Assembly (NCBI RefSeq): GCF_011326735.1 | Contig: NZ_JAANCN010000004.1 | Coordinates: forward strand, 62,001-126,000 | Origin: Phycicoccus endophyticus | GTDB lineage: Bacteria; Actinomycetota; Actinomycetes; Actinomycetales; Dermatophilaceae | Length of the DNA stretch: 64,000 nucleotides | Direction of reading: 5' to 3' | Part shown: piece after piece, positions 38,238 through 47,582 of the stretch | How the letters are laid out: every line of letters begins with the position of its first letter | Position numbering within the stretch: position 1 is the stretch's first letter | The notes under the pieces: generated by a model | The model's input: only the letters and a program-made list of their open reading frames with translations | Database searches by the model: none | Told to the model about the DNA's origin: nothing | Program-made: the position numbers and the translations under genes

Positions 38238-38678
38238 GTGCCCGGGTCGCGGGCGGCGCGCACCGCCGACGAGACGGGGGTCGCCCCGGCCCCCGCCGCC
38301 GCGCAGCGCTGGGCGGCGGTCGGCGCAGGAGCGGTGTCGGCATCGGCCCTCGCCGGGGCGGTCGGGCTCGCCACGGGCACCGACCCCTACCTCGCCCACC
38401 TCACCGAGCGGCTGCCGCTGCACAGCCCCGTGCTCGGTGCCGCGGCGCTGACGGCGGTCGTCGGCGTGCCCTACGGCCTGCTCGCGTGGGACACGTGGAC
38501 CGGGCGACGCCGCGCGGCCTCGATCGCGGTGGCCGCCGGGTCGCTGCTCGTGGCGTGGATCGGGGTCGAGGCGGCCGTGCTGCGCGAGACGAGCGTCCTC
38601 GACCCGCTCTACGCCGGGATCGGCCTCGCGACGCTGGTGCTCGGGCGGCGCCACCGGCCGCGGCGGGTCACGGACTGA
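38238..38678 (+). CDS. Hypothetical membrane protein
   Basis: 146-aa protein with an N-terminal Ala-rich tail and about three to four hydrophobic segments (about 28-48, 67-85, 95-115 and 121-138) ending in RRHRPRRVTD. I recognise no family. It is divergent from gltX with a 65-nt gap and its stop overlaps the end of the convergent FAH gene by 11 nt. Confidence 0.65.
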   Translation: MPGSRAARTADETGVAPAPAAAQRWAAVGAGAVSASALAGAVGLATGTDPYLAHLTERLPLHSPVLGAAALTAVVGVPYGLLAWDTWTGRRRAASIAVAAGSLLVAWIGVEAAVLRETSVLDPLYAGIGLATLVLGRRHRPRRVTD

Positions 38679-39438
38679 CGAACGGGTTGGCCAGGGTGCC
38701 GATCCCCTCGACCTCGACCTCGACCCGCTGCCCGGCGACGACCGGGCCGACGCCGGCCGGCGTCCCGGTGAGGATGACGTCCCCCGGCAGCAGCGTGAAC
38801 GCCCTCGAGGCGTACGCGACGAGCGCGGCGACGCCGTGGACCATGTCGGCCGTCGTGCCGTCCTGGACGAGCTCACCGTCGAGGCGGGTGCGCACCGCGA
38901 GCGCGGAGGCGTCGAGGTCGGTCTCGACCCACGGCCCCAGCGGGCAGAAGGTGTCGAACCCCTTGGCCCGGGCCCACTGGCCGTCCGAGCGCTGCAGGTC
39001 ACGGGCGGTCACGTCGTTCGCGCACGTGTACCCGAAGACCACGCCGAGGGCGTCCTCGGGCTCGAGGTCCTTGCACATCCGCCCGATGACGACGGCCAGC
39101 TCTCCCTCGTAGTGCACCTCGGCGCTCTGCGGAGGCAGCACGACCGGGTCGCCCGGACCGACGACGGCGGTGTTCGGCACGAGGAACATCAACGGCTCCG
39201 CCGGCACGTCACCGCCCATCTCGGCGGCGTGGTCGGCGTAGTTCTTCCCGATGCCGATGACCTTGCTGCGCGGGATGACCGGCGCGAGGAGGCGGACGTC
39301 CTCGATCCGGTGGGTCGCGCCCGTCAGCTCGATCCGCTGGTAGAGCGGGTCGCCGCTCACCTCGGCGAGCTTCTCCCCCGCTCCGTCGACCAACCCGTAC
39401 GCCGGGTCGTCCCCGGTGGTGAACCTCGCGATACGCAT
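38668..39438 (-). CDS. Fumarylacetoacetate hydrolase-family protein
   Basis: 256-aa FAH-fold enzyme. The metal-binding Glu pair is in VHYEGELAVVIG, with CANDVTARDLQR, KGFDTFCPLGPWV and TGTPAGVGP. Such proteins act as acylpyruvases, oxaloacetate decarboxylases or hydroxy-isomerases; actinobacterial copies next to gltX are of unknown substrate. The ATG is at 39438, divergent from the sugar ABC operon. Confidence 0.88.
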   Translation of the reverse strand: MRIARFTTGDDPAYGLVDGAGEKLAEVSGDPLYQRIELTGATHRIEDVRLLAPVIPRSKVIGIGKNYADHAAEMGGDVPAEPLMFLVPNTAVVGPGDPVVLPPQSAEVHYEGELAVVIGRMCKDLEPEDALGVVFGYTCANDVTARDLQRSDGQWARAKGFDTFCPLGPWVETDLDASALAVRTRLDGELVQDGTTADMVHGVAALVAYASRAFTLLPGDVILTGTPAGVGPVVAGQRVEVEVEGIGTLANPFVSP

Positions 39439-39760
39439 GCCCCGAGCCTACGGTCCCCCCACCCCACCGCCGGAAGACCTCTCCGAGCCCTGCCGATGTC
39501 GCTGACCCCTGCTGACCTCGCTGCCCCCTGGCTCTATGACGCCAGGGATGGGCGAAATCGGCATGGCTCAGCGGAACAGCCGCGGGAGGGAGAGGTCTTC
39601 CGGCGGCGGGGGTACGGGGTGGCGCGCGACGGTCCTCACGCCCCTGACCTGCGGCGCTGGGCAGCGGGGCCCCTTGCGGCGGCCGGGCCTCGGGGCTAGC
39701 GTCACGGGCGACGGCGTGGCCTGGCCGGGCCGTCGGGACTTCCAACGGAGGGAGTGGCGC
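39439..39760. promoter_or_regulatory. Divergent control region with a 140-nt palindrome
   Basis: A 322-nt spacer between the FAH gene and the ABC operon. It holds no gene that I can support. Its main structure is the palindrome 39467-39606. A GGAGGGAG ribosome site precedes the ABC lipoprotein ATG. Confidence 0.5.
39467..39606. repeat. Long palindrome built from a dispersed repeat unit
   Basis: Perfect 18-nt arms CCGCCGGAAGACCTCTCC (39467-39484) and its reverse complement (39589-39606) share a centre with the inner hairpin CCCTGGC/GCCAGGG (39526-39532 and 39541-39547). Between them are offset copies of a CTGCCGATGTCG-like block. Related direct units recur at 47448 and 47583. Confidence 0.8.
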
Positions 39761-41014
39761 ATGCGGCTGAGGCAGCTCACCGGGCTGGGGGTGGCCGCTG
39801 TCTCGGTGGCCGCGCTCGCGGCCTGCGGCAGCGACGACGGCGGGGTCCCGGTCGTCAACCTCTACGGTGGGGCCTCGGACGTCGGCTTCGACAAGATCAT
39901 CGCCGCGTGCAACAAGGAGGCCGACGGCCGCTACCGCATCGTCGGCAACCTCCTCCCGAGCGACGCCGACGGCCAGCGCGAGCAGTTCGTGCGCCGGCTC
40001 GCCGCCCACGACGACAGCCTGGACCTGCTCGGGATGGACGTCACGTGGACCGCCGAGTTCGCCGAGGCCGGCTGGATCCGCGAGATCACCGGTGAGCAGG
40101 CGACCGCCGCCACCGAGGACACCCTCGACCCGCCGATCCAGACGGCGATGTGGGACGACAAGCTCTACGGCATCCCCAAGCACACCAACGTCCAGCTCCT
40201 CTGGTACCGCAAGTCGCTCGTCCCGGACCCGCCGACCACCTGGGACGGCGTCATCGAGCGCGCCAAGCAGCTGAAGTCCGAGGGCAAGCCCTACGTCGTC
40301 GCGTTCACCGGCGCGCAGTACGAGGGGTACGTCGTCGGGTTCAACACCGTGCTGTCCTCCCTCGGCGGCACGCTCGTCAACGACGACAGCACCCAGGTCA
40401 CCGTCGACGACGCCACGGTCCAGGCGCTGACGATCCTCGAGCAGCTCGCCGACAGCGGGGTCGCCTCGGCGTCGCTGTCCAACAGCCAGGAGCCGGAGGT
40501 CTTCGCCCAGCTGCAGAACGGCGAGGCCGCCTTCGCGATCAACTGGCCCTACGTGCTGTCCTCGATGCGTGAGGCCGATCCCGAGATCGCCAAGGACCTC
40601 GGCTTCGCCCGGCTGCCGGAGTTCGCCGACGGCAAGGAGTCCCGGGCGACGCTCGGCGGGATGAACTACGCCATCAGCAGCTACAGCAAGCACCCCGACG
40701 AGGCCTACGACGCCGCGATGTGCCTGCGCTCCCCCGAGCACCAGCTGCAGACCGCGCTCGAGGCCGGCAACCCACCGGTCGCCCGCAGCGTCTACGAGGA
40801 CGGCGAGTTCCAGAAGGCCTACCCGATGTACCAGGTGATGCTCGACGAGCTCGAGACCGCCGTCCCGCGACCGGTGACCCCGCTGTACCAGAACATCTCG
40901 ACGATCGTCTCGACGACGCTCTCACCCCCCTCCGGCATCCGGCCCGAACAGACCGCCGAGAAGCTCGAGAGCTCCATCCAGGACGCGATCGACGGAAAGG
41001 GGATCCTGCCGTGA
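39761..41014 (+). CDS. ABC sugar-binding lipoprotein (LpqY-like)
   Basis: 417-aa extracytoplasmic binding protein. The signal peptide ends in the lipobox ALAAC (Cys 22). The mature protein carries LpqY-like stretches: [22 protein letters not shown], split here as [13 protein letters not shown] and [20 protein letters not shown], then [11 protein letters not shown]. In mycobacteria LpqY-SugABC imports trehalose; the same gene order here supports a trehalose or related disaccharide. It overlaps the first permease by 4 nt (GTGA). Confidence 0.92.
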   Translation: MRLRQLTGLGVAAVSVAALAACGSDDGGVPVVNLYGGASDVGFDKIIAACNKEADGRYRIVGNLLPSDADGQREQFVRRLAAHDDSLDLLGMDVTWTAEFAEAGWIREITGEQATAATEDTLDPPIQTAMWDDKLYGIPKHTNVQLLWYRKSLVPDPPTTWDGVIERAKQLKSEGKPYVVAFTGAQYEGYVVGFNTVLSSLGGTLVNDDSTQVTVDDATVQALTILEQLADSGVASASLSNSQEPEVFAQLQNGEAAFAINWPYVLSSMREADPEIAKDLGFARLPEFADGKESRATLGGMNYAISSYSKHPDEAYDAAMCLRSPEHQLQTALEAGNPPVARSVYEDGEFQKAYPMYQVMLDELETAVPRPVTPLYQNISTIVSTTLSPPSGIRPEQTAEKLESSIQDAIDGKGILP

Positions 41015-41961
41015 GCACCGTCGCCCCACCTCCCACCGACGCCGTCGACCCGCTCGAGCAGGACGACGAGGCCGTCGCGATCGCGCGCCAGCGCGCCAGC
41101 GAGGGGCGCCGCGCGGAGCGTCGACTCGGCCTGATGCTGTGCGCGCCGGCCGTGGTCGTCATGCTCGCCGTCGCGGCCTACCCCATCCTCTACGCGCTGT
41201 GGCTCTCGCTGTTCAGGGCCGACCTGCGCACCCCGGACGAGAACGAGTTCGTCGGGCTGTCCAACTACGTCACCGTCCTCAGCAGCCCGATCTGGTGGCA
41301 GGCCTTCGGCATCACGATGTTCATCACGGTCATCGGGGCGGCGGCCGAGCTCGTGCTCGGCATGCTGCTGGCCCTCGTCATGCACCGCACGCTGATCGGC
41401 CGCGGCCTCGTGCGCACCTCGGCCCTCGTGCCGTACGCCATCGTCACCGTCGTCGCCGCGTTCTCCTGGCGGTTCGCGTGGACCCAGGGCATCGGCTGGC
41501 TCGCCGGCGACTCGGCACCGCTCACCGACCGCTGGCCCTCGATCTGGATCATCATCCTCGCCGAGGTGTGGAAGACGGTGCCGTTCATGGCCCTGCTGCT
41601 CATGGCCGGGCTCGCCCTCGTCCCCGAGGACCTGCTCAAGGCGGCCTCGATGGACGGAGCCTCGGCCTGGCAGCGCTTCTGGCGGGTGACCGTCCCGCTG
41701 ATCAAGCCCTCGATCCTCGTCGCGCTGCTCTTCCGCACCCTGGACGCGTTCCGGATCTTCGACAACATCTTCGTCCTGACCAACGGGGCCAACGGCACCT
41801 CCTCGGTCTCGATGCTGGCCTACAACAACCTCATCAAGGGCCTCAGCCTCGGCATCGGCTCGACGATGGCCGTCCTCATCTTCATCACGACCGCGATCAT
41901 CGCGTTCGTGTTCGTGCGGTTGTTCGGGGCCGCGGCCCCCGGAGGGAGCGAGAAGCGATGA
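41011..41961 (+). CDS. Sugar ABC transporter permease (SugA-like)
   Basis: 316-aa MalF/SugA-type permease with six membrane helices. The EAA loop contacting the ATPase reads [20 protein letters not shown]. An N-terminal acidic/Arg-rich tail of about 45 residues precedes the first helix. GTGA overlap upstream and ATGA overlap downstream show tight coupling. Confidence 0.92.
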   Translation: MSTVAPPPTDAVDPLEQDDEAVAIARQRASEGRRAERRLGLMLCAPAVVVMLAVAAYPILYALWLSLFRADLRTPDENEFVGLSNYVTVLSSPIWWQAFGITMFITVIGAAAELVLGMLLALVMHRTLIGRGLVRTSALVPYAIVTVVAAFSWRFAWTQGIGWLAGDSAPLTDRWPSIWIIILAEVWKTVPFMALLLMAGLALVPEDLLKAASMDGASAWQRFWRVTVPLIKPSILVALLFRTLDAFRIFDNIFVLTNGANGTSSVSMLAYNNLIKGLSLGIGSTMAVLIFITTAIIAFVFVRLFGAAAPGGSEKR

Positions 41962-42797
41962 GCGCCGTCACCGTCACCCCGCAGCGCCGCATCGGGTGGG
42001 GCGTGGTCAACGCCGTCGTCCTGCTCTACGCCTTCGTCCCCGTCGTGTGGATCATCTCGCTCTCGCTCAAGGGCGACGACACCCTCAACGACGGCAGCTA
42101 CCTGCCGATGAACCCGACGGGCGAGGCCTACTCGCAGATCTTCGGCAACAGCGACTTCCTGCGGGCCCTGGTCAACTCCATCGGTATCTGCGTCATCGCC
42201 ACGGCCGTCGCCCTCGTGCTCGCGACGATGGCGGCCTACGCGATCGCCCGTCTGGAGTTCCCGGGCAAGCGGGCCATCGTCGCGACCTCGCTGCTCATCT
42301 CGATGTTCCCCCAGATCGCCCTGGTGACACCGCTGTTCAAGATCGAGACGGCGATCGGGATCTTCGACACCTGGCCGGGGCTGATCCTGCCGTACATCAC
42401 CTTCGCGCTGCCGCTGGGCATCTACACCCTCTCGGCGTTCTTCCGCGAGATCCCCTGGGAGCTGGAGAAGGCGGCCCAGATGGACGGCGCGACCCCGTAC
42501 CAGGCCTTCCGCCGGGTCATCGCCCCGCTGGCCCTGCCCGGCGTGTTCACGACGGCCATCCTCGTGTTCATCGCCTGCTGGAACGACTTCCTCTTCGCGA
42601 TCTCGCTCACCTCGACCAACGCCGCCCGCACGGTGCCCGCGGCGATGTCCTACTTCACCGGGGCGACGACCTTCGAGAAGCCGACGGCGGCCATCGCCGC
42701 GGCGGCGGTCGTCATCACCATCCCCATCGTGCTGTTCGTGCTGTTCTTCCAGCGACGCATCGTCGCCGGGCTGACCTCGGGAGCGGTCAAGGGCTGA
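41958..42797 (+). CDS. Sugar ABC transporter permease (SugB-like)
   Basis: 279-aa MalG/SugB-type permease with six membrane helices and the EAA motif [21 protein letters not shown]. The ATG overlaps the preceding stop (ATGA). It ends 33 nt before the ATPase gene. Confidence 0.92.
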   Translation: MSAVTVTPQRRIGWGVVNAVVLLYAFVPVVWIISLSLKGDDTLNDGSYLPMNPTGEAYSQIFGNSDFLRALVNSIGICVIATAVALVLATMAAYAIARLEFPGKRAIVATSLLISMFPQIALVTPLFKIETAIGIFDTWPGLILPYITFALPLGIYTLSAFFREIPWELEKAAQMDGATPYQAFRRVIAPLALPGVFTTAILVFIACWNDFLFAISLTSTNAARTVPAAMSYFTGATTFEKPTAAIAAAAVVITIPIVLFVLFFQRRIVAGLTSGAVKG

Positions 42798-42830
42798 CGG
42801 CCCCGGACCCGGACAAGGAGCGGAACCCCC

Positions 42831-44024
42831 ATGGCAGAGATCGTCCTCGACCACGTGGTCAAGCGCTACCCCGACGGCTCGCTCGCCGTCGACGACTTCA
42901 GCCTGGAGATCGCCGACGGCGAGTTCATCATCCTCGTCGGGCCCTCCGGCTGCGGGAAGTCGACCACCCTCAACATGATCGCCGGGCTCGAGGACATCAC
43001 CCGCGGGGAGCTGCGCATCGACGGCGAGGTCGTCAACGACAAGGCGCCCAAGGACCGCGACATCGCCATGGTGTTCCAGTCCTACGCGCTCTACCCCCAC
43101 ATGACGGTGTTCGAGAACATGGCCTTCCCGCTCGTCCTGGCGCGGGTGGACAAGGAGACGATCAAGACCAAGGTCGACGAGGCCGCCGAGATGCTCGAGC
43201 TGACCCAGCACCTGGAGCGCAAGCCGGCGAACCTCTCCGGCGGGCAGCGTCAGCGGGTGGCCATGGGGCGGGCCATCGTCCGCAGCCCGAAGGCCTTCCT
43301 CATGGACGAGCCGCTGTCCAACCTCGACGCCAAGCTGCGGGTGCAGATGCGCACCCAGGTGGCGCGCATCCAGAAGTCGCTCGGGACGACGACCGTCTAC
43401 GTCACCCACGACCAGACCGAGGCGATGACCCTCGGGGACCGCGTCGTCGTCATGCGCGGTGGCGTCGTGCAGCAGGTCGGCACGCCCACCGAGCTGTACG
43501 AGCACCCACGCAACCTCTTCGTCGGCGGCTTCATCGGCAGCCCGTCGATGAACTTCCTGCCGGCGACGATCGAGGGCGACCGTCTCGAGAGCGGCCTCGG
43601 CACGCTGACCATGCCGGACGCGGTGCGAGCCGCCGTCGCGGAGTCCTCCGAGAAGCAGGTGATCATCGGGCTGCGGCCCGAGCACTTCGAGGACGCCTCG
43701 ATCGCCGGCGACAAGCCCGGCGCGACCGTGCAGGTCCCCCTCGACATCGTCGAGTCGATGGGCTCGGACGTCTACGCCTACTTCACGGTGACCGGCGACC
43801 AGGCCCGCTCCGGCGACCTCGAGGACCTGGCCAAGGACACCGGCCAGGACATGCACGGCGACGGGACGACGGTCACCGCGCGGCTGGACGCCGCCGCCCG
43901 GGTGCGCCCCGGCCAGGAGGCCACGCTGTGGGTCGACACCGCCAAGATGCACGTCTTCGACATCGGCACCGGGCGCAACCTCACCGCCGAGACCGCCGAG
44001 ACCACGCAGGCCGTCGAGGCCTGA
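42831..44024 (+). CDS. Sugar ABC transporter ATPase (SugC/MsmK-like)
   Basis: 397-aa ATPase. Walker A GPSGCGKST (about 38-46), Q-loop VFQSYALYPHMTV, signature LSGGQRQRVAMGRA, Walker B AFLMDEPLSNLDA, and H-loop VTHDQTEAM, followed by the regulatory TOBE/OB domain of the MalK group (about 240-390). AAGGAG precedes the ATG by 10 nt. A dedicated ATPase in the operon fits the LpqY-SugABC layout. Confidence 0.95.
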   Translation: MAEIVLDHVVKRYPDGSLAVDDFSLEIADGEFIILVGPSGCGKSTTLNMIAGLEDITRGELRIDGEVVNDKAPKDRDIAMVFQSYALYPHMTVFENMAFPLVLARVDKETIKTKVDEAAEMLELTQHLERKPANLSGGQRQRVAMGRAIVRSPKAFLMDEPLSNLDAKLRVQMRTQVARIQKSLGTTTVYVTHDQTEAMTLGDRVVVMRGGVVQQVGTPTELYEHPRNLFVGGFIGSPSMNFLPATIEGDRLESGLGTLTMPDAVRAAVAESSEKQVIIGLRPEHFEDASIAGDKPGATVQVPLDIVESMGSDVYAYFTVTGDQARSGDLEDLAKDTGQDMHGDGTTVTARLDAAARVRPGQEATLWVDTAKMHVFDIGTGRNLTAETAETTQAVEA

Positions 44025-44039
44025 GCAGGTCCTTCGCGA

Positions 44040-44065
44040 GGCGCGGCGTCCTGCGGGGCCGCGCC
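44040..44065 (+). terminator. First hairpin after the ABC operon
   Basis: 8-bp stem GGCGCGGC/GCCGCGCC with a 10-nt loop begins 16 nt after the ATPase stop. No T-run. Confidence 0.5.
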
Positions 44066-44078
44066 GCCAACGACCGCG

Positions 44079-44109
44079 CACCGCTGGCCCCGCTGAGGGG
44101 CCGGTGGTG
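44079..44109 (+). terminator. Second, stronger hairpin after the ABC operon
   Basis: 13-bp stem (two G-T pairs) with arms CACCGCTGGCCCC and GGGGCCGGTGGTG and loop GCTGA. It lies immediately before the MHS transporter ATG at 44123, so it may terminate the ABC operon or act as a leader structure of the next gene. Confidence 0.6.
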
Positions 44110-44122
44110 ACAGGGTCGGGGG

Positions 44123-45442
44123 ATGTCATCGAGCGACCCCACGACCGCCGGCGCCGCGCGCGTCGACCCCACGGCCGCCGCTCCCTCGCCGCAGGCGCTG
44201 CGGCAGGCGCGCAAGGCCGTCATCGCCTCCTCGGTGGGCAACGCCCTCGAGTGGTTCGACATCATCGTGTACTCGAGCTTCGCCGTCGTCATCAGCGAGC
44301 TGTTCTTCCCCGACGTCTCGGGGTTCGCGGCGCTGATGTTCACCTTCTTGACCTTCGCCGTGTCCTACCTCGTGCGCCCGGTGGGCGCCATGGTCCTCGG
44401 CAGCTGGGCCGACCGGGTGGGCCGCCGACGGGCGCTGTCGCTGACGATCCTGCTCATGATGGCCGGCACGGGCCTCATGGCGCTCGCGCCCACCGCGGCC
44501 GTGGTCGGTCCGGTGGCGGCCGGGACGTGGCTGCTCGTCTCACGCCTGGTCCAGGGATTCTCGGCGGGAGGCGAGTTCGGTTCGGCGACAACCTTCCTCG
44601 TCGAGACAGCACCGCACCGCAAGGCCTTCTACGGCAGCTGGCAGGTCGCCACCCAGGGGGGTGCGCTCCTGCTCGCCTCGGGCTTCGGCTTCGCCCTGAC
44701 CACGCTGCTCTCCCACGACGCCCTGTACTCGTGGGGGTGGCGGGTGCCCTTCGTCGTCGGGATGCTCATCGGCCCGGTCGGCTTCTACATCCGGCGCCGG
44801 ATGGACGAGACCGAGGAGTTCCGGGCCGCCGAGAAGGAGTCCTCGCCGCTCGGCGCGGCCGTGACGACGCACCTGACGCGGCTGCTCACCGCCGCCGGGG
44901 CGGTGGCCCTGGCCTCCCTGTCGGTCTACCTCATCCTCTACATGCCGACCTTCGCGGTGAAGAGCCTCGGCCTTCCGGACTACGCCGGGTTCCTCGGCGG
45001 GTTCATCGCCGGGGTGGTCACCCTGGCCGGCACCCCCTTCATCGGGCGGCTCGCCGACCACGTCGGGCCCGGCCGGGTCATGCTCGTCGCCGCCGCGGCC
45101 GCCGCCGTCGCGGCCTGGCCGCTGTTCCAGCTCGTCGTGGCCGTGCCGAGCGTCGCCGTGCTGACCGTCGTCCAGGTCGTCTTCGGGGCGCTCATGGCGG
45201 CCTACTTCGGCCCCCTGCCCGGCCTGTACGCGGAGCTGTTCCCGACCAACGTCCGCGGCACGGGGATGAGTGTCGGCTACAACCTCGGCGTGCTCGTCTT
45301 CGGGGGGTTCACCGGCGCCATCTTCACCTTCCTCATCGAGACGACCGGCTCGAAGACCTCACCGAGCATCTACTTCGTCGTCATCGCGGCGCTCTCGTTC
45401 ACGACCGTCGCCGTGGCGCGGCGGACCTTCGGGGTCCGGTGA
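44123..45442 (+). CDS. MFS transporter, metabolite:H+ symporter (MHS) family
   Basis: 439-aa, 12-helix transporter. The MHS signature is clear: GNALEWFDIIVYSSFAVVIS, LVRPVGAMVLGSWADRVGRR, RLVQGFSAGGEFGSATTFLV, and ELFPTNVRGTGMSVGYNLG. Members import citrate, alpha-ketoglutarate, proline/betaine or shikimate with protons; the substrate cannot be told. It converges on cimA with a 16-nt gap. Confidence 0.9.
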   Translation: MSSSDPTTAGAARVDPTAAAPSPQALRQARKAVIASSVGNALEWFDIIVYSSFAVVISELFFPDVSGFAALMFTFLTFAVSYLVRPVGAMVLGSWADRVGRRRALSLTILLMMAGTGLMALAPTAAVVGPVAAGTWLLVSRLVQGFSAGGEFGSATTFLVETAPHRKAFYGSWQVATQGGALLLASGFGFALTTLLSHDALYSWGWRVPFVVGMLIGPVGFYIRRRMDETEEFRAAEKESSPLGAAVTTHLTRLLTAAGAVALASLSVYLILYMPTFAVKSLGLPDYAGFLGGFIAGVVTLAGTPFIGRLADHVGPGRVMLVAAAAAAVAAWPLFQLVVAVPSVAVLTVVQVVFGALMAAYFGPLPGLYAELFPTNVRGTGMSVGYNLGVLVFGGFTGAIFTFLIETTGSKTSPSIYFVVIAALSFTTVAVARRTFGVR

Positions 45443-45458
45443 GGGCGCCGGCGCCGGC

Positions 45459-47060
45459 TCAACGCGGCGTGACGCCGGCGCGGACGAGGCCGTAGGTCAC
45501 CGACTCCACGAGGGCGTCCCAGCTCGCCTCGAGGATGTTCGGGGCCACGCCGATCGTCGTCCACGACGTCGTGCCGTCGGAGGTCTCGATGAGGACCCGG
45601 GTCACGGCGTCGGTGCCGTGCGCGGCATCGAGGATGCGCACCTTGTAGTCGATGAGCTCGAGGCCGGCGATCTCCGGGTAGGTGGCCGCGATGGCTGTGC
45701 GCAGGGCATGGTCGAGGGCGTTGACCGGGCCGTTGCCCTCGCCGGTCTCGACCCGCCGCTCCCCCGCCGTGCGCACCTTGACCGTGGCCTCGGACAGCGC
45801 CTCGCCCGCCCCCCGCGCGTCGGTGATGACCCGCCAGGACTCGACGGCGAAGAAGTCCGGCAGGGAGCCCTCGAGCTCGCGGCGCAGGAGCAGCTCGAAG
45901 CTGGCGTCGGCCGCGTCGAAGGTGTACCCCCGCAGCTCCTTCTCCTTGACGGTGGCGAGCACCCGCCGCAAGGTGGCCGCGTCGGTCTCGTCGCTCGCAT
46001 CGAGGGGGAAGCCGAGCTCGCGCGACTTCAGCTCGATCGACGCCCGGCCGGCCATGTCCGAGACGAGCATCCGCATGTCGTTGCCGACGTGCTTGGGGTC
46101 CAGGTGCTGGTAGAGGTCGGGGTCGACCTTGATGGCGCTCGCGTGCAGCCCCGCCTTGTGCGCGAACGCGCTCGAGCCGACGTACGGCTGACGGGAGTAG
46201 GCGGGCACGTTGGTGACCTCGGCGATGGCGTGCGCGATCCGCGTCGCGTCCTGGAGCCGGTGCGGCTCGAGCAGCTCGCGGCCCTGCTTGAGCTGGAGGT
46301 TGGCGACGAGGGTGAGCAGGTCGGCGTTGCCGGTCCGCTCGCCGTAGCCGTTGACGGTTCCCTGGACGTGCGTGGCGCCGGCGTCGACGGCGGCCATCGA
46401 GTTGGCCACCGCACAGCCGGTGTCGTTGTGGCAGTGGATGCCCACCCGAGCCCCCGTGGTGCGCACGACGTCGTCGACGACCTCGCCCACCTCGCCGGGG
46501 AGGAACCCCCCGTTGGTGTCGCACAGGGCGACGACCTCGGCCCCGGACTCCACAGCCGCCCGGACGACCTCGAGGGCGTAGGCGCGGTCGCTGCGGTAGC
46601 CGTCGAAGAAGTGCTCGGCGTCGAGGAAGACGCGCCGGCCCTCGCCGGTGAGGAAGGAGACGGTGTCCCGGACCATCTCGAGGTTCTCGGCGAGGGTCGT
46701 GCGCAGCGCTCGCTCGACGTGGCCGGTGTGCGACTTCGCGACGAGGGTGACGACCTGCGCCTGGCTGTCCAGGAGCGCCTGGACGAGCGGGTCGGTGGCC
46801 GCCCGACCGCCGGCGCGCCGGGTGGCGCCGAACGCGGCGAGCGTGGCGTGCCGCAGGTCCAGCTCGCGCGCCGCCCGGGCGAAGAACTCGGTGTCCTTGG
46901 GGTTGGCCCCGGGCCAGCCGCCCTCGATGTAGCCGACCCCCAGCTCGTCGAGATGCCCGGCGATCGCGAGCTTGTCGGCCACGGAGAGGTTGAGCCCCTC
47001 CTGCTGGGCGCCGTCGCGCAGCGTCGTGTCGTACACGTGCAGGTCGCTCATCTGCTCCAT
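45459..47060 (-). CDS. cimA: (R)-citramalate synthase
   Basis: Condenses acetyl-CoA and pyruvate to citramalate, giving 2-oxobutyrate for isoleucine without threonine. The 533-aa protein is the long CimA type. It starts DLHVYDTTLRDGAQQEGLNL, has the metal-binding HCHNDTGCAVANSMAAV and NGYGERTGNADL, and a C-terminal LeuA-type allosteric domain. The partner isomerase would be LeuCD and the dehydrogenase LeuB, both in this window. ATG at 47060; an in-frame ATG at 47051 is possible. A leader peptide and intrinsic terminator lie upstream. Confidence 0.93.
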   Translation of the reverse strand: MEQMSDLHVYDTTLRDGAQQEGLNLSVADKLAIAGHLDELGVGYIEGGWPGANPKDTEFFARAARELDLRHATLAAFGATRRAGGRAATDPLVQALLDSQAQVVTLVAKSHTGHVERALRTTLAENLEMVRDTVSFLTGEGRRVFLDAEHFFDGYRSDRAYALEVVRAAVESGAEVVALCDTNGGFLPGEVGEVVDDVVRTTGARVGIHCHNDTGCAVANSMAAVDAGATHVQGTVNGYGERTGNADLLTLVANLQLKQGRELLEPHRLQDATRIAHAIAEVTNVPAYSRQPYVGSSAFAHKAGLHASAIKVDPDLYQHLDPKHVGNDMRMLVSDMAGRASIELKSRELGFPLDASDETDAATLRRVLATVKEKELRGYTFDAADASFELLLRRELEGSLPDFFAVESWRVITDARGAGEALSEATVKVRTAGERRVETGEGNGPVNALDHALRTAIAATYPEIAGLELIDYKVRILDAAHGTDAVTRVLIETSDGTTSWTTIGVAPNILEASWDALVESVTYGLVRAGVTPR

Positions 47061-47287
47061 CCGCAGGTCGTGCCGGCGAGCCGGCGTGCCGTGCCGGCGG
47101 CCGCCGGGCTCCCGGCGGGCCGACGTCGCGGCGTTCGTGCCCCGGCCCGGGTGGGCCGGGGCGTCGACGCGTGCCGTCCGTCGCCATCGTCGTCCAGCGC
47201 CTCGCCGGGCCGCCCACGGGGGGTGGGTGGGGCGACCCGTGCCGCCGGGCCGGCCGTCACCATCCGGCGGTGACGCCCCGTCCCAAC

Positions 47288-47315
47288 AAAAAGACCCCCC
47301 GGGTGTGGGAGGTCT
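47288..47315 (-). terminator. Attenuator terminator upstream of cimA
   Basis: In cimA sense: stem AGACCTCCC/GGGGGGTCT (9 bp with one T-G pair), loop ACACCC, then T5 (TCTTTTTG). This is the only clear stem-plus-T-run terminator in the window. It lies 26 nt beyond the leader-peptide stop. Confidence 0.8.
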
Positions 47316-47317
47316 GC

Positions 47318-47340
47318 GCGGCGAGGAGGGTCCTCGTCGC
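47318..47340 (-). promoter_or_regulatory. Upstream hairpin of the cimA attenuator
   Basis: In cimA sense, CGAGGA and TCCTCG pair around CCC, extended by GCG/CGC beyond one mismatch. Part of it (GACCCTCC, 47325-47332) can alternatively pair with GGGGGGTC of the terminator (47293-47300), which would prevent termination. This gives the mutually exclusive structures that attenuation needs. Confidence 0.6.
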
Positions 47341-47341
47341 G

Positions 47342-47386
47342 CTACACGATGATGATCGCGGTCGTCGCCGCGTCACGGAACGTCAC
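47342..47386 (-). CDS. Ile-rich leader peptide of cimA
   Basis: A 14-codon frame reading MTFRDAATTAIIIV, ending TAG. Three consecutive ATC Ile codons and a Val sit at its end, immediately before the hairpins. This is the classical layout of branched-chain attenuators; actinobacterial leuA and ilvB leaders are established examples. The GTG start has no strong ribosome site. A GATGCT hexamer 6 nt upstream could give a leaderless transcript. Confidence 0.65.
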   Translation of the reverse strand: MTFRDAATTAIIIV

Positions 47387-47447
47387 GCGCGAAGCATCCC
47401 ACGCGCCCGCCTCCGGCTCCAGCCGCCGTCCACATCGTGACCCCCGG

Positions 47448-47486
47448 CCGCCGGAAGACCTCTCCCGTCCATGCCGACATCGACAG
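47448..47486. repeat. Dispersed repeat unit, copy B1
   Basis: 39-nt unit beginning CCGCCGGAAGACCTCTCC and ending ATGCCGACATCGACAG. Its first 18 nt equal the arms of the palindrome at 39467. Matches copy B2 at 33 of 39 positions. Confidence 0.75.
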
Positions 47487-47582
47487 CCCACGGCCGACTC
47501 GCTCGACCATGGCGCCACAGCACCATGAACCAGCGACCTCGCCTCCCCCCAGCGAGCTCGCCGCCCACGGACGATCCACGCT

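Noticed and set aside
47061-47287. T-box riboswitch upstream of cimA
   Set aside because: No T-box core sequence or specifier-loop arrangement was seen; the leader peptide with tandem Ile codons is the simpler explanation.
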